This document shows, one piece after another, positions 47,288-59,319 of a stretch of 64,000 nucleotides of DNA. Source of the DNA: Sclerotinia nivalis (taxonomy: Eukaryota; Ascomycota; Leotiomycetes; Helotiales; Sclerotiniaceae); the NCBI GenBank assembly GCA_029531795.1, contig JAPEIS010000002.1, positions 620,001 to 684,000 of the forward strand, in the 5' to 3' direction. Under the pieces are notes generated by a model. It was not told the DNA's origin. It saw nothing but the letters and a program-made list of their open reading frames with translations, and made no database searches. Every line of letters starts with the position of its first letter. Position 1 is the stretch's first letter. The position numbers and the translations under genes are program-made.

Positions 47288-47772
47288 GATATTAGCAAGG
47301 CGTCCTACCAAAATGACCAAACCCCTTGGCAGGTGGGAAATTGGTGTTCTCTCGATTGATACCTCGGATTACAAGTGGTTGTACAAATTTCACATGTTTC
47401 CATCTCCAATGTCCAAAGTTCTTCCATACCTTCTTCTTGGGATTTCATGTTACGCAAAGGCGTTGAAATGTCTCGGCTCCGCATGTTGCAGTACTCCCTA
47501 ACATCCAGGGGATGCCCTACTGAATGACCAGTGAATTCAAATACTGGACAGAGACATCAACCTTCAGACTCTCCTCGCCGCATTCTCAATGGTATGGTTG
47601 CGGATAGCCTATTTCCCGCTCACCTGCTCAATATTTCGAACTCAAAAGCTATCAGACGCATATATACCGGAGTATTTGTTCCTCCTATACACAGTAGTTG
47701 ATTGAAGATATAATTACCTTTCCTTGACCGTTCATTTCAATGTGAGTGAGAAACGTCTTCATTTCTGATATA
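47288..47772. other. Spacer before the chitinase gene
   Basis: This 485-bp region holds the SAS10 3' flank and the likely chitinase promoter. No gene is recognised. Confidence 0.4.
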
Positions 47773-49583
47773 ATGTTTTTTTGCGTATCTTTTTTAATTG
47801 GTTTGTTTTGTTTGGGGATTTGTGATGCTGGGCCGGTGCTTCTGGATCGAAATCTGGATCCTGATGGCAATTGTTGTGATTCGGCAAGTTCTTCTGATTT
47901 TAAGTCCTAGTTTACTGATTATACATCACTCAAACAAGCTCTAATCGTTTGACAGTGAGTGTGTTTTCTATATTCTCCCAATACTGCCTCTTACCAAGAT
48001 CTATCACACTCTGAAGAAAAAAGCTCATCCTATGTGCTTCGTGGCATGATGCTTATCTCACTATCAAAAGGCTAGGAAACTGTGACTTTGAGTCTCCAAA
48101 TTGTACGAAAGCTTCCGCTTCGAATCACTTCCCGAATCGCCGTGACGTACCGCAATGTGGTAGAAACGCTCCACAGGGAAGTCAAATATGTCCTTTGAAT
48201 ACCTGCTGTAGCGGTAACGGATACTGCGGGGTACGTATTCCTGGATCTTGTGATCCGCGCACCAAAATTTGCTGCAACATTCTATATTCTCTCATCATAC
48301 TCTAACTAACCAACAATCCGCAGACCACATCCGCATACTGCATCAACGCCGACCCAGTCAATGGCAATGCGCCTTGCCAAAGAGGCTATGGTGCCTGTGG
48401 CGTAATAAACTACCCAAACTGCGGGATCGGCAGCACTACCGCCACCAACGGACGGAAAGTAGCCTACTGGCAAATCGGCAGCGCGACTCGTTCCTGCAAT
48501 GCTCTCCCCATTCCCCTCATCAACACGCAAGATATCACCCATCTAATCTTCGCCTTCATGTCCATCTCCCCCAACACATTTCACGTGGTGCCTTTCGATA
48601 CTACCGCCGTCCCTCTCATGTATCCATTTACTGCTCTAGCTTCTACTACTTTGGCAACTTATATGGCGATTGGTGGAGGAGGATCTAGTGTCCTACCGCC
48701 GATTTGGAGTCAAATGGTTGAGAATCAGGGGAATAGGGCGGCGTTTATAGGTAGTGTGGAGCAGTGGCTCAGTACGTTTGGGTTCCAGGGCGTGGATTTG
48801 GATTGGGAGTTTCCGAGTAGTTTGAATGATCGGGATGGGTTTGTCGCGTTGGTTAGAGAGATGAGGGAGAGTTTTAATGCGAATTATCCCGCGAAGAATT
48901 GGGGGATTAGTGTTGTTTTGTTCGTCTTCTTCTCTTCCTCATCCATCTCCCCCATCTCCCCCCTTTCCCCCGATGATGTAGGGAAGCTTAGACTAACAAG
49001 AACAAATAGACCACCAGATATTTATTCCCTCCAATTCTTCGACCCCATAAATCTAGAACCCTACACCAACTTCTTCAACTTCATGTCCTACGACCTCCAC
49101 GGACCCTGGGAAGCCAGTAACCCCTCCCTAGGCCCCTTCATCCGACCACAAACCTCCCTCCCCGACATCAGCAGCGCCCTCTCCCCCCTCTGGTTCGCAG
49201 GTGTGGACCCCTCAAAACTCAATCTCGGGCTCGCAGCCTACGGCCGCGGGTACACGCTCTCGAATCCCGCCTGCCACGAACTAGGCTGTGCATACACGGG
49301 ACCCAGCCTACCGGGCCCATGTAGTACGCAGCCCGGAATCCTGAGTATGCGGGAAATTCAGGTGTTGATTCAGAGAGAAGCGTTGCGCATATCGTGGGTA
49401 GGTGCTACTGCGGCGGTGCCGGATGGGGGGACGGCGGTTAAACAGATTGTTTTTGGAGGGGGCAGACAGTGGATGGGATACGATGATCTTGAGACGTGGG
49501 GGTTGAAGAGGAGGTTTGCGGATGCGCTTTGTATTGGGGGGACGGTGGTTTGGAGTTTGGATTTGCAGGGGGTAGGGACGTGA
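47773..49583 (+). CDS. Secreted CBM18-GH18 chitinase
   Basis: A GH18 chitinase with one chitin-binding domain, exported and acting on cell-wall chitin. A good signal peptide (FFCVSFLIGLFCLGICDA, cleaved before GPVLL) starts at 47773. The following exon structure up to about 48050 is unresolved: every frame meets a stop, so at least one more intron or a lesion lies there. From 48153 the CBM18 module reads QCGRNAPQGSQIC...CCSGNGYCG, with a 93-bp intron (48231-48323), then TTSAYC. The GH18 barrel follows with GVDLDWEF (catalytic Glu), SYDLHGPW, LGLAAYGRGYTL and WMGYDDLETW. A 90-bp intron (48920-49009, GTTCGT donor) restores ISVVL-PPDIYS. No LysM domain, unlike many subgroup C chitinases. First D of DxxDxDxE is Gln, as in some active members. 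Confidence 0.82.
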
Positions 49584-52500
49584 GTTTTTTTTTTTTAGTT
49601 TTCTTTGGATTTCTTCTTCTTCTTCTTTCGCTTTCGCTTTTGGTTGTGTTTTGTGTGTGATAGTTTTGTTTTGAGGGAATTGTCACTAATAATTAAATCA
49701 AGGGGCGATGGTAATTTCGGGCCTGGATTTTGAGGAGTGGTGGAGGCATGGATGGAAATTCAGAGGAAGAAAGGGAGAAGGAGAACAAGAAGGGTTATAA
49801 GATTAAAGTATGCATACATTCCGTCATATCTCTATGTTGTACTTTTAACATGAAGACGAAACTCACGAGCGCAGATCTAATCTTACAAGAGTGTGGTATT
49901 GTGGAAGTGTATTTCATGAATTTTGAATTTTGTTTAATGCCTTTATTTTCTTTTTATACAATTATAAGAATAATATTATTTCTTATCTGATTCGTAATAA
50001 CATCATCATATAAGTATATTATCATCTTAAGCAACCGATTTGATACTACGAGATTTTTTGAAAACTTTTGAGTATTTAATTTAAGCATCTTCGTTCTATC
50101 AGTTAGTAAGTCTGCTATAGAGTCATAGAATATCTTCTCAGTCTTTCTTATACATAGAAAATGACAATCTTCAAAAAATTCAAAAATATATATATATATA
50201 CATATATAATTCCATCGTCTTTTCCCTCTTCCGCCCCATAGTAGTCAGTCCTCCACAACTTCAGGATATGCACTGGGAACTCTCGTTTGTTTGAATAATA
50301 TCGGTATACTATATTACACCTTCTATTTATACCCTGCGTATTCAATTCCCGATTCTTTTTCTTTCCTCAGCGGATTATCGGTTAGTATATATACCAAGCA
50401 CTTCAGCCATCCATCCATTCGTCAGCTCTGCTACCTCTCCCCCTCCCTCCCCCGCTCTCTCCTACAAAAAAACCTGCAAACCATCCTCCCCAACCCCTTC
50501 GTCACAAGCGAATAACCAAATATATCTCCACAAACCCATTTTCAACAAACCTCTAACCTCTAACCTCTGACCTCTGACCTCTGACCTCTGACCTCTGACC
50601 TCTGACCTCACCATATATATACGAGCCTATCTACGCAATCCCACCTTCCAAGCAATCCCATCTTCCAAGCAATCACTTTCCAAGCAACCATCACCCTGAA
50701 CCATGTCATATCTCATATCGCACATCACACATATCCGCGATCTGCCCTGTTTTATGCTGAAGAAGGTCCGATACCATCGTGAAAGATCAATCATCGATCT
50801 CGTACGTTTTCAAACATGATTCCTGCATTATTCGATAATCTCTTGTTGGGGATGAGCAGAGTCTACCGAAGAGGTAGACCACAGGTGGCAGAACCCAGAG
50901 CGGTGGGACTCAAGCGACCCTAGCGCGTAGGTTAAAGACTAGATTCCCTCTCTGTGCCTCCAAACCACATCTTACTCGATGCCCATACATCGTTATATCT
51001 ACGGAGTGAGGGTCCATTCATCGTATTATACCTTACTATACTCTGCAAGTTCTTTACTCCTGGCCCATCACCATATATACAACATTGTAGAAAGCCTTAC
51101 AATAGGAGTTACACACTTGGTATCAAAATTTCACTAATCACACTTTTGTCTACGGTCGAAGTCCTAAAACTAAACCCGTGGCCACGTTCTCAGGGAAGTC
51201 TTTTGCAGAAGAAGCTTCGGCTACTGGCTTTTATCCCATGAATTGAATTGTTCAAGCTCAATATCCCCTTGCAATAGAGAAAAGGCACGCATTTGAAGCC
51301 TGAGGTGGATCTTCCTAGATCATTATGCAGATTTATACCCCCCCCCGCCACAAAAAACAGAAATACATCAATACGGACCGGAAATTCCCCGTATTATCAT
51401 CTGATCTCTCTTTACATAGCACTTAATGTTGTGAAGCGCGAGAATTTTGTATAGATTCAGACTTCCGTGATAAAAGACCCCGCTGTTATTGCCAGTCATT
51501 GTTTGTGAGAGATTGTCTCTCAGATATTTTTATTCAATATGTTGGTAGCTACTAGTATGACTGTATGGCGCGTGGAAATAAAGGTCAGGCATATATCTGT
51601 AAGGTCAATATACAGTTGCTCGGTTTGAACCAAGATGGAGAGTTGATCTAATCTACTACACACCAGTCATTCATCACCGTGACGTGTACTGTGGCGAGAC
51701 TGTGAAATCTCGAGATTGCTTGATTAAAGATCGCCCGTTCTTACTTGAATTGTTATCATCTGCCCCTCCTCTTGATTCCTTTTTTTTTTGCGTTCTGTCT
51801 ACATCCAATCTTCCACATAAAACAACGAGATATTCTCGGTCATAACTCTTCCAAATACCTCGGCGACACGGCAAACACCACACCGAGAGCCACATCAGGC
51901 TTCCTATTACCAAAGACAACAACGGAGGTGCCCCTTGTCTAAATGTTCGCTTAGATATCGGATGTTCATCACCAAATGACCTCGAGCATACCGCAACTCT
52001 CGGACAACTAATTATGCTTAGATTAGGTAGATACGAGAGAGAGAGAAAGAAACAATAAGATGGCGTCAAGTTGATATGGGCCGAAGACTCAATCGATGCA
52101 GAAAGATAAGATATCCTTCCCACAAGTAAAAAGGAATAAAAATTGTTCAAAGGAGCGATAAGTGTTTGGTTTGGCGATCTGATCGCGACCTTGGAGATGA
52201 GTATGTTGATAATGTATACGAGCCAAATTTAAAGAAGACGCACAAATGCAAAACTGTTTGAATAGGGCTTGCGAGAGAAGACTTCTTAGCAGACGATGCT
52301 GGTTGGTTTGAGGCATAGTTTGGTTAGCGGGGGAGAGAAAATGTCGATGTCATAAAGTGGGTAACCTATGGAAAGTAGTTATTGGTAGTTTGCAGAATTA
52401 GCTTGAGGTAATCTGAGTGGAGAAAGGAGAAAGGTCGAGCTTTTTTGCTGAAAATGGCCGGAACCATTAGTAATGTCGGACGGCGAATCTTCAGATGCAA

Positions 52501-53710
52501 AATAGATGATGATATGCAATGTTGGTTGGTATGTAATTGACAGCTCCACATGTTCATGTACAACTGCACGGACCGTTATTATATACGTTTGATGTTTTAA
52601 GTTTTGTATCGTTAGACTAGACAGCCGAGAAACTCGAATCCTCTAATGTTTGTCGGGGGCTGTCAAATTTGTAAGTTGATTGATTACCCTTACCCATATA
52701 GAAAATCGTTGGGAATGAAAATCAAAAGTAGAAAAGCTTGCGAAAAGCCCCTCTCATTTACTTTTTGGCGAGACTATGGTCTGATGAGAAGGATGTTTTA
52801 GATTTCAATTTAAGCCCCATGCATTAAGAATCCTTGGGGGGTGCATTACATTCGTTAGTTACTTGGTTGCTTTTTTCTTTGATGCAACAGTACGGGCCAT
52901 CTCCACCTGTTATTTCGTGAGTCTAGAGTCAAAACTTTTCATAATCAAGATTAGAACCATAAACCTAATTGAAGGTAAGAGAAAACACCCCGTTGCCGGT
53001 ACGACTTGTAACGAAATAAGATCACAAAAGATCGTCCCAGCGTCCCGACCCGTGTCTTAGTCCAACATGTGAAAATCCCCGGCACTCCATCGACCCCAGT
53101 TTCTCTTATCCGGAAAATGTTCCGATGCAACACTACGTACACGCGCTTTTTTTCCGTTTGCTGATACTAAAAGGAGAAGGTGGTCCGTGATCGCTTTCTC
53201 TCACAATCAAAAGCATCATCATCAATCGAAACATTCTCATGCTTGAAGTTAATAAAAGTAATCACCGTTTGATTCTATCAAAAGAAAAATCGGATATCCG
53301 TGCTCATGGTCCGTAGTCTGAGCACTAGGAAAATTTCATTGGCCCGCTCGACATGGGGAATCGGGTTTAGCCATCAGGCTAATTTGAAAACTACCAATGT
53401 TATCGAGCATTGATCGATAAAAGCCCGAGGGTTTGGGACACAACATGAGGTTCTAGCAATACATCTGATGGCTTGCAGTGTTTGAGCAGCATCTGTACTA
53501 GACTCCAGCTTGCGATGATACCTTCAGGCCCCTCAAAGATTCAGCATATGAAGTGACGGTTCTACTCTTGATGCTCTTCGGATATCCAACTCAAGACGCT
53601 CGAGGTGAGGTTTTGGCATTGTCAGCTCATCATCTGATCGTTTCTTTGTAATTATATACATCAACTCATGTACTTCGATGTTGCCTTCTTAATGTCGTCT
53701 ACATTTCGAA
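49584..53710. other. 4.1-kb gene-free region
   Basis: No gene is recognised. The stretch holds T- and A-rich simple sequence just after the chitinase stop, TA dinucleotide runs near 50188-50205, a 7-bp minisatellite at 50549 and several homopolymers. Open frames such as those near 51.7-52.1 kb look random. Confidence 0.5.
50549..50609. repeat. ACCTCTG heptamer minisatellite
   Basis: About eight tandem copies; the first two read ACCTCTA and the rest ACCTCTG. Confidence 0.9.
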
Positions 53711-55125
53711 ATGCAGCTCCCATCTCCTGAGATCCTTGCCTCTTGGCCAACACCAAACTATGTCGACCCCGTAACGCGTGGAAATGCCGTTCTAGTCGTC
53801 AATGCGGTATTATTTCCTGTGGTTCTATTCATAATACTCATTCGGCTCTACACCCGACTTCAAATATCGAAGAGTTTTGGATTAGATGACTGGCTCATTA
53901 TTGCAGCGATGCTGCCTTCGACAACATTTGCTGTCCTCGCAGTTCTTGCAGAGGAAGTATTCAAGTTCAATCGACATATATGGGATCTTCCATTCTCTCA
54001 GGTTAAATTTGGGCTGCAATACATCTTGAGATTACACAAGTTATCTTTACACTTGGACAAACCCTAACAAAGTGTTCTATGCTCGCATTGTTATATAGAA
54101 TTTTGTCAAGTGGGAAACGGTTCAAGATTATTACTATCGCAGCTACAGTCATAATTGCTGTCCAAGGAACAATTTTCATCCTCGTTACTATTTTCCAATG
54201 TCGGTTAGTTAACCAATATCTTTATACTGTTCTTCAACATGCTTATTGACTAAACAGACCGCCCTCTCATTTTTGGCTTGTAACATTCGCTCCTCAACCA
54301 GAATGCATCAATGAAAAAGTTCATGTCACGTTTGCTGGAAGCTTCAATACTTTAACTGATTTTTTCGTTGTTATATTTCCTATCCCGAAAATGCTTAAAC
54401 TACAAATTTCTCGACGGCAACGCCTCATCGCCATTTTTCTTTTTGCCGCTAGATTTCTTGTTTGTATAGCTAGAGCCGTGAGGACTTATTACACCTATGT
54501 AGAATTGACTTCTACGGACGTAACATGGGACACTTATTACGTGTGGATAAGTAGTTCTGTTGAACTTTATGTTGGCATAGTATGCGCCTCACCTTTCTTC
54601 AACCCCCTTTTTACGCCACTGTACGCCGTCGATAGGAGATATCAGGTAGACAGCTCTAACAGATTCTAGATCGGTGCCTCTATTCCCGCCATTAAACCAT
54701 TCTTCAAACGCTATATACCCTTCCTCCTTGGTCATACTTCCAATTCCAGCCACAACAATCACTATGCAATCTCCTCTAACGACAAAAGACCTTTCTCAGG
54801 ATCCAACACCAACACCAACACCACAAGCCGAACCTCGCGTACATCACAAACATTTTCACAAGCCGATATTGAAATGGGGCTTACTCAAGAGCGAGAACTG
54901 AGAACAAAAAGACATTCGATAAATCTAGATGCAATTGAAGAGTTGCGCGGAAGCGATACCAGTATTTCGAGTTTTGTGCATATAGGGCTGGTGTTACGAT
55001 CACGCAACAGTTTCGTCAAAACAAGAAACCTAAACGGAGGCGTTCTCATTTCGAATCATCAGCGTAGGAACGTCATCGATCAGTTTGGAATGTTTAGTAA
55101 ACAAGCTTCTTTGTATTGCTTATGA
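53711..55125 (+). CDS. PTH11/SAT4-type rhodopsin-fold integral membrane protein, frameshifted
   Basis: A fungal seven-helix membrane protein of the large SAT4/PTH11-related group. Motifs are NAVLVVNAVLFPVVLFIILIRLY, SFGLDDWLIIAAM, HIWDLPFSQVKFGLQYI, LGQTLTKCSMLALLYRI, SFNTLTDFFVVIFPIPKM and VELYVGI-IGASIPAIKPFFKRY. The last of these is rebuilt by removing a 90-bp intron (54580-54669); another is at 54204-54257. The frame breaks at about 54027-54030: ...LQYI is followed by TTGAGATT where one extra base would give LEITQVIF. A 29-bp intron (54002-54030) would also restore frame but is implausibly short and would delete a conserved block. The cytosolic tail is Ser/Thr/Asn-rich. A possible last exon (55278-55463, ESEMERTSDESK...VGMDY) follows an AG acceptor, but its donor is unclear. 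Confidence 0.7.
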
Positions 55126-55463
55126 AAGGACAGGAATGGTGGCGAACTATAAGCGTTCTGATATCTCTTTATTGATTGAACTTAAAAGTAATAGCTTATT
55201 CATGATTAGAAAGGGTAATGAAAAGTTTGGCTACGGTTTTACGACTAATTGATTCTTTGCCTATGTGATCTTAACAGCTGGAGAGCGAAATGGAAAGAAC
55301 GAGCGATGAATCTAAGGGTGATGATATTGTGGGAAATGGTGACATGAGATCAAGAAGTGAGGAGACATTTGAGTACACGCGGACTTCCAGGAGGAATTCC
55401 AAGGATGTTTTAATTGATGAGGTGGTGTCGCCGACCTTTATAGTTGTTGGTATGGACTATTGA

Positions 55464-56094
55464 CGGGGTTAGGCCTAATTTGGCGATATTCTGGCAGAAT
55501 TCTAAATGTGGATGGGGGTACTAGGTTAGAACTATAGCAAATTTCAGCAGTGAGAAGGCGGTGATCATAGCGTGTTCAGTGTGGCCTGTGCGTTCAGTTG
55601 GCGGGGTGCATTGCATTGTTCTAAGCTTTATTATTTATATAAAGCTTCTACAACGTAAACGGGTGGAAAACAACTCCATCTCCTTTCACGACCAAAAAGC
55701 TCACGAATAATAAGTCCATTCCTTTCTTCCCCTTTGTTACGCTCTCTACATAAAAGAAGACTCCAACTAATTCTTTAATTTCAAACATCAATGTCTCTAC
55801 AATTTTCAAGTCTGGTTGAGTTCTGCCTGTTGCCACTCAAATACAATCAATGCTCGACAAATACACTGCAGGTTCCGCAGATGGGTAGTTATTGGTTTGG
55901 GTAGTATTCTATTCTGTTCCAGAGATTCTGATCTGCACGCTTCTAACATGTTTCTAATATGTCTAGAGACGCATGATTGATTGGTTACACGGTACGAAAG
56001 CTGGATTCATCTCGCTCCTCAACTGCCGCGCCTTTGAATTAAACATCAAACATTCATCTCCTTAGTAGTATGACCGTATATAAATAACTGCTCT
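55464..56094. other. Spacer between the membrane protein and DUF7924 genes
   Basis: This 630-bp region holds the DUF7924 promoter, with ATATAAATAACTG about 20 bp before the start. No gene is seen. Confidence 0.4.
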
Positions 56095-57826
56095 ATGGAT
56101 ACCATTCATTCAAACTCACATCGTCGAGAGTCTGACGATACTATCGTTGACAATCACAATCGTTCTATTCCACACAAGCGTTTATGGTCGGAACGGCATT
56201 CCATTCCTCTTCAACCATCATCGCAACATTTGTCGAAAAGGCAGAGGCCAAACACACTCATCGCATCACACCCACCGCCAGCATTTTGGCACAATCTGTC
56301 AGAGATTTGGTTAACTAGAAGTGCATTGAAAGAATTAGACCGAAGGAACAGTTCGCCCTTGGCAAGCCATCGGCCCGTCACTCGAAAAGTTGTTGCTAAG
56401 TTCAGAGAAGAGAAGAATTTGGAGCCTGCTGTCGACTTTCTCATTAGATGTTCTGCGCCGCGGTTAAAAGATATAAAACTATTTTCTCGACACGGTGGTC
56501 CTAATTTATCGGATCTCAGAGGAGTAAATGTCACCAGATATTCACCAGAGCATAAACTAAATATTCTATTTCTAGTACCGAATACCTGCCAATCCTCTTG
56601 CTAGCTACCAGCCTCGAAACGCGACCATGAACGTCAAACCTTTCACCGATCCCGAAGCTACCCCTGACCCTGCTATAACCACTAAACACACCACGGTCTA
56701 TTCTCGCAATTTCCAGCAGAACCTCACTGATCACGGTATTTATCCTAGCTTCTACGACTACCCCGACGGCACAATACCAGCGGAGCCAAGCAACTTGGAG
56801 GATATTCAACGTAGACTGGTACGGCCTCGCCGTTCTCTTTCACCATCAAGATTTACGCAAGAAATGCATAGACAGTTTGTGCGAGCGGATGCACACGCTG
56901 CTAAAGAGGACCAAGTAACAAAAACAGTGATTCCAAAGATTGAAGGCAAGATTACGGATGGCAGATGCGTTTCAGGAAAAATTCCATTCAGAAACCTGCA
57001 GCCTCTCACGGATGGCACAATTGTTCCTGGCAACCCAGACCTCTACCACGGAGCACGTCCAGAACAACTCAAGCGACAAGTACGCATTGATCTCAGTAAT
57101 TGCATTGTCCCTACAACTCAAGACGACCTTCCCATTGTGCCGAACTTCTTTTTGGAAGCAAAGGGGCCCGATGGAAGTCCAGTGGTAGGAGAACGGCAAG
57201 CATGCTATGACGGTGCATTGGGTGCGAGAGGCATGCTGGAGTTACAGTCATGTATGCAGGAAAAGGCTTATGACAACAATGCCTATACTATTACATCAAC
57301 TTATCAGATGGGCACGCTCAAGATGTACACCAGCCATCCTGTACAGCCCAATGGTCCTTCGAGTCGGCCCGAGTATATCATGACTCAAATTAATGCTTGG
57401 TCTTTAACTGGGACCCCTGAGATGTTCCGGGAAGGAGTCGCTGCATTCCGAAATGCCAGAGACTGGGCCAAGGGGCAAAGAGACAAGATGATTGAGAATG
57501 CAAACCATAAAGCCAATGATGCAGGCACTACTAATCAAACTCCTTCTGCTTTGGCCCCCAGCCTAACGACTGAACTTTCCAATGTCGAAGCTGCATTGTC
57601 ACTACATTCTGAATCGCAGTCTCAAACGTCTGTCGCCACGCAGACTGAAACTTCCACAAGCGAAACCACACATCGTGAGTTGGAGATGCCAAACAATATG
57701 TCTACGAGAGATTTAAATCCATCGAAAAAACGCTCTTCAAAAGTATCCCGGTCCCACCCTCGAAAACGTCGTCTCCAAGGAAGGCAGGAATCAACTGACG
57801 GGGCTGCTGACCATCTTGGCGAGTAG
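56095..57826 (+). CDS. DUF7924-family fungal protein
   Basis: A 559-aa protein of a fungus-specific, highly duplicated family I recognise as DUF7924. Exon 1 (56095-56523) holds the usual N-terminal block: ASHPPPAFWHNLSEIWLT, ALKELDRRN, LKDIKLFSRHGGPNLSDLRG. A 52-bp intron (56524-56575, GTAAAT...CTAAAT...CTAG) leads to YRIPANPL, as in relatives. Exon 2 (56576-57826) has DHGIYPSFYDYPDG, SRFTQEMHRQFVRADAHA, PGNPDLYHGARPEQL, VPNFFLEAKGPDGS, RQACYDGALGARGM and NAYTITSTYQMGTLKMYTSHP. Asp298, Glu337 and Lys339 (PD...EAK) with the following QACYDG helix resemble a PD-(D/E)XK nuclease core; this is inference. The C-terminal 70 residues are basic, with KKRSSK and RKRRLQGR likely nuclear signals. Intact, with no frame damage. 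Confidence 0.85.
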
Positions 57827-59319
57827 TGCGCCTCAGGCGTCGTGGCTAGCATATGATCTGTTTCCTCCAGCATTTTGTTTAGAAAGTCGACTAACAACAC
57901 GCGGCAGAATCTCGGTCTCCCGCAATCGTGGTGAGCGAACCTTAAAGGACGCTACACTGATGAAATATTTGAAGCCAGTTTTTGGGGTTTACTTGATGTT
58001 ACTGAAAAGGATGAGAACTTTAGTGAAATTTCTTGGGCGTTGGTTATTTATTGTATTATTGTTGGCATATTGTGAGAGAGTTGAGATATTGGGGCCAAAT
58101 ACATTGCTAATTCATAGTCAATAGGTCACATGATCATTCGTAGTTAGATATAAAGAGAGGGCTTCGTCCTCCCCTTCTTGAGGGATGCGATGATTCAACA
58201 CCTGTACGTGGTGCATCCTACGAACCTGTAATTTATTTACAGAGCCAAGATTGAATCAGACTGGAGCTGGGCAAAGGTCGTGCTTTAAAAAGGAGCGATA
58301 CTGGGAGTGAAGGTATCGTGAATTAGGCCCGGAACAGAGGATTTATCAGTCGAATGGAGATGAAAACTACCCGACAATCACGAAACAACGATGGAATTCG
58401 AAGCGGAACCACCTTTACGAATCTGCAGTGGGATGCAGAGCCTGAGACTTGCTTTAAGGAGCATTTCAAAGCGGACTGCCTTTACGAATCTGTGTGGGAG
58501 CAGAGCCTGAGAAGGAAAACGTTGTGCCGGCGATTGACAGGGCACCTCTGGGGCGCTAGCGTGCAGAGTTTTCATGACCCAATAATGCGTACAATCTGCG
58601 GGTATACTGGATTGGAAGTTTACAGGTGGTTGAGGGGAGTAATCGAGAATTGAGGACGGCGGCGGTATAGTAGATTAGGGATGAAGGGACGCTTTTAGCA
58701 CTTTGCTTTACGAATGTACAAGAGCGGTATCATGGCAACGGAGGAACTCACGAATGAGAGGGACGTTTTTAGCAAGTTTCACTCTTGTGCGAAGCATTCG
58801 GCAGATATTATGGTAGCGGATGAGCTTTGGTAGAGATCACCTTATGATATATATATACGACCCTTTGCATTATCGATTACAATCTATACATTGGGGGAAT
58901 GGATTTTGTAAGCTGTGCTTTGGTTAGTGAGCTGGAAACGCTGTATTTTAAGCTGTCTGGCTAGGGATTAAGATACAGCAAAGCTTGCAAGATACGGTCG
59001 GCCTTGTTGTATAGGAGAGATCTGGCAAGGTAACGCGAAACGGTGCACAAGCTGCGGGGCGTAGCGTATAATGGCAGCGACAGTGACACTGTCTATACGG
59101 CTCGAGAGGACGGATGCGCGTATCGGTCTACAATAGGGTATTATAGGGCAGAAGGCATGATGGAGATACCGGGTAGGCTTAGGGAACAAACAGGATAATG
59201 GGTATAGAAAGGTTGTTTTTGGCCTAGGGGCAACCTTCTCGAAGGATACTAAGACTGACATCTGGTATCTGGGAAAGCATGGTAAGAATTCGGTACTCTT
59301 ACTTATAGTTGTAGTCTCA
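57827..59319. other. Spacer with diverged direct repeats
   Basis: No gene is recognised. A 45-bp direct repeat at 58401-58512 and a looser repeat at about 58690-58815 suggest old duplicated DNA. The right part (58970-59300) may be the decayed 5' part of the LINE but is not readable as protein. Confidence 0.45.
58401..58512 (+). repeat. Imperfect 45-bp direct repeat
   Basis: Copy 1 (58401-58446) and copy 2 (58469-58512) share AAGCGGA, CCTTTACGAATCTG and GCAGAGCCTGAGA with small indels between them. Their spacing is about 68 bp. Confidence 0.75.

Noticed and set aside
51674..52150. 158-codon minus-strand open frame in the 49.6-53.7 kb spacer
   Set aside because: Low-complexity, no domain, no supporting splice or promoter context.
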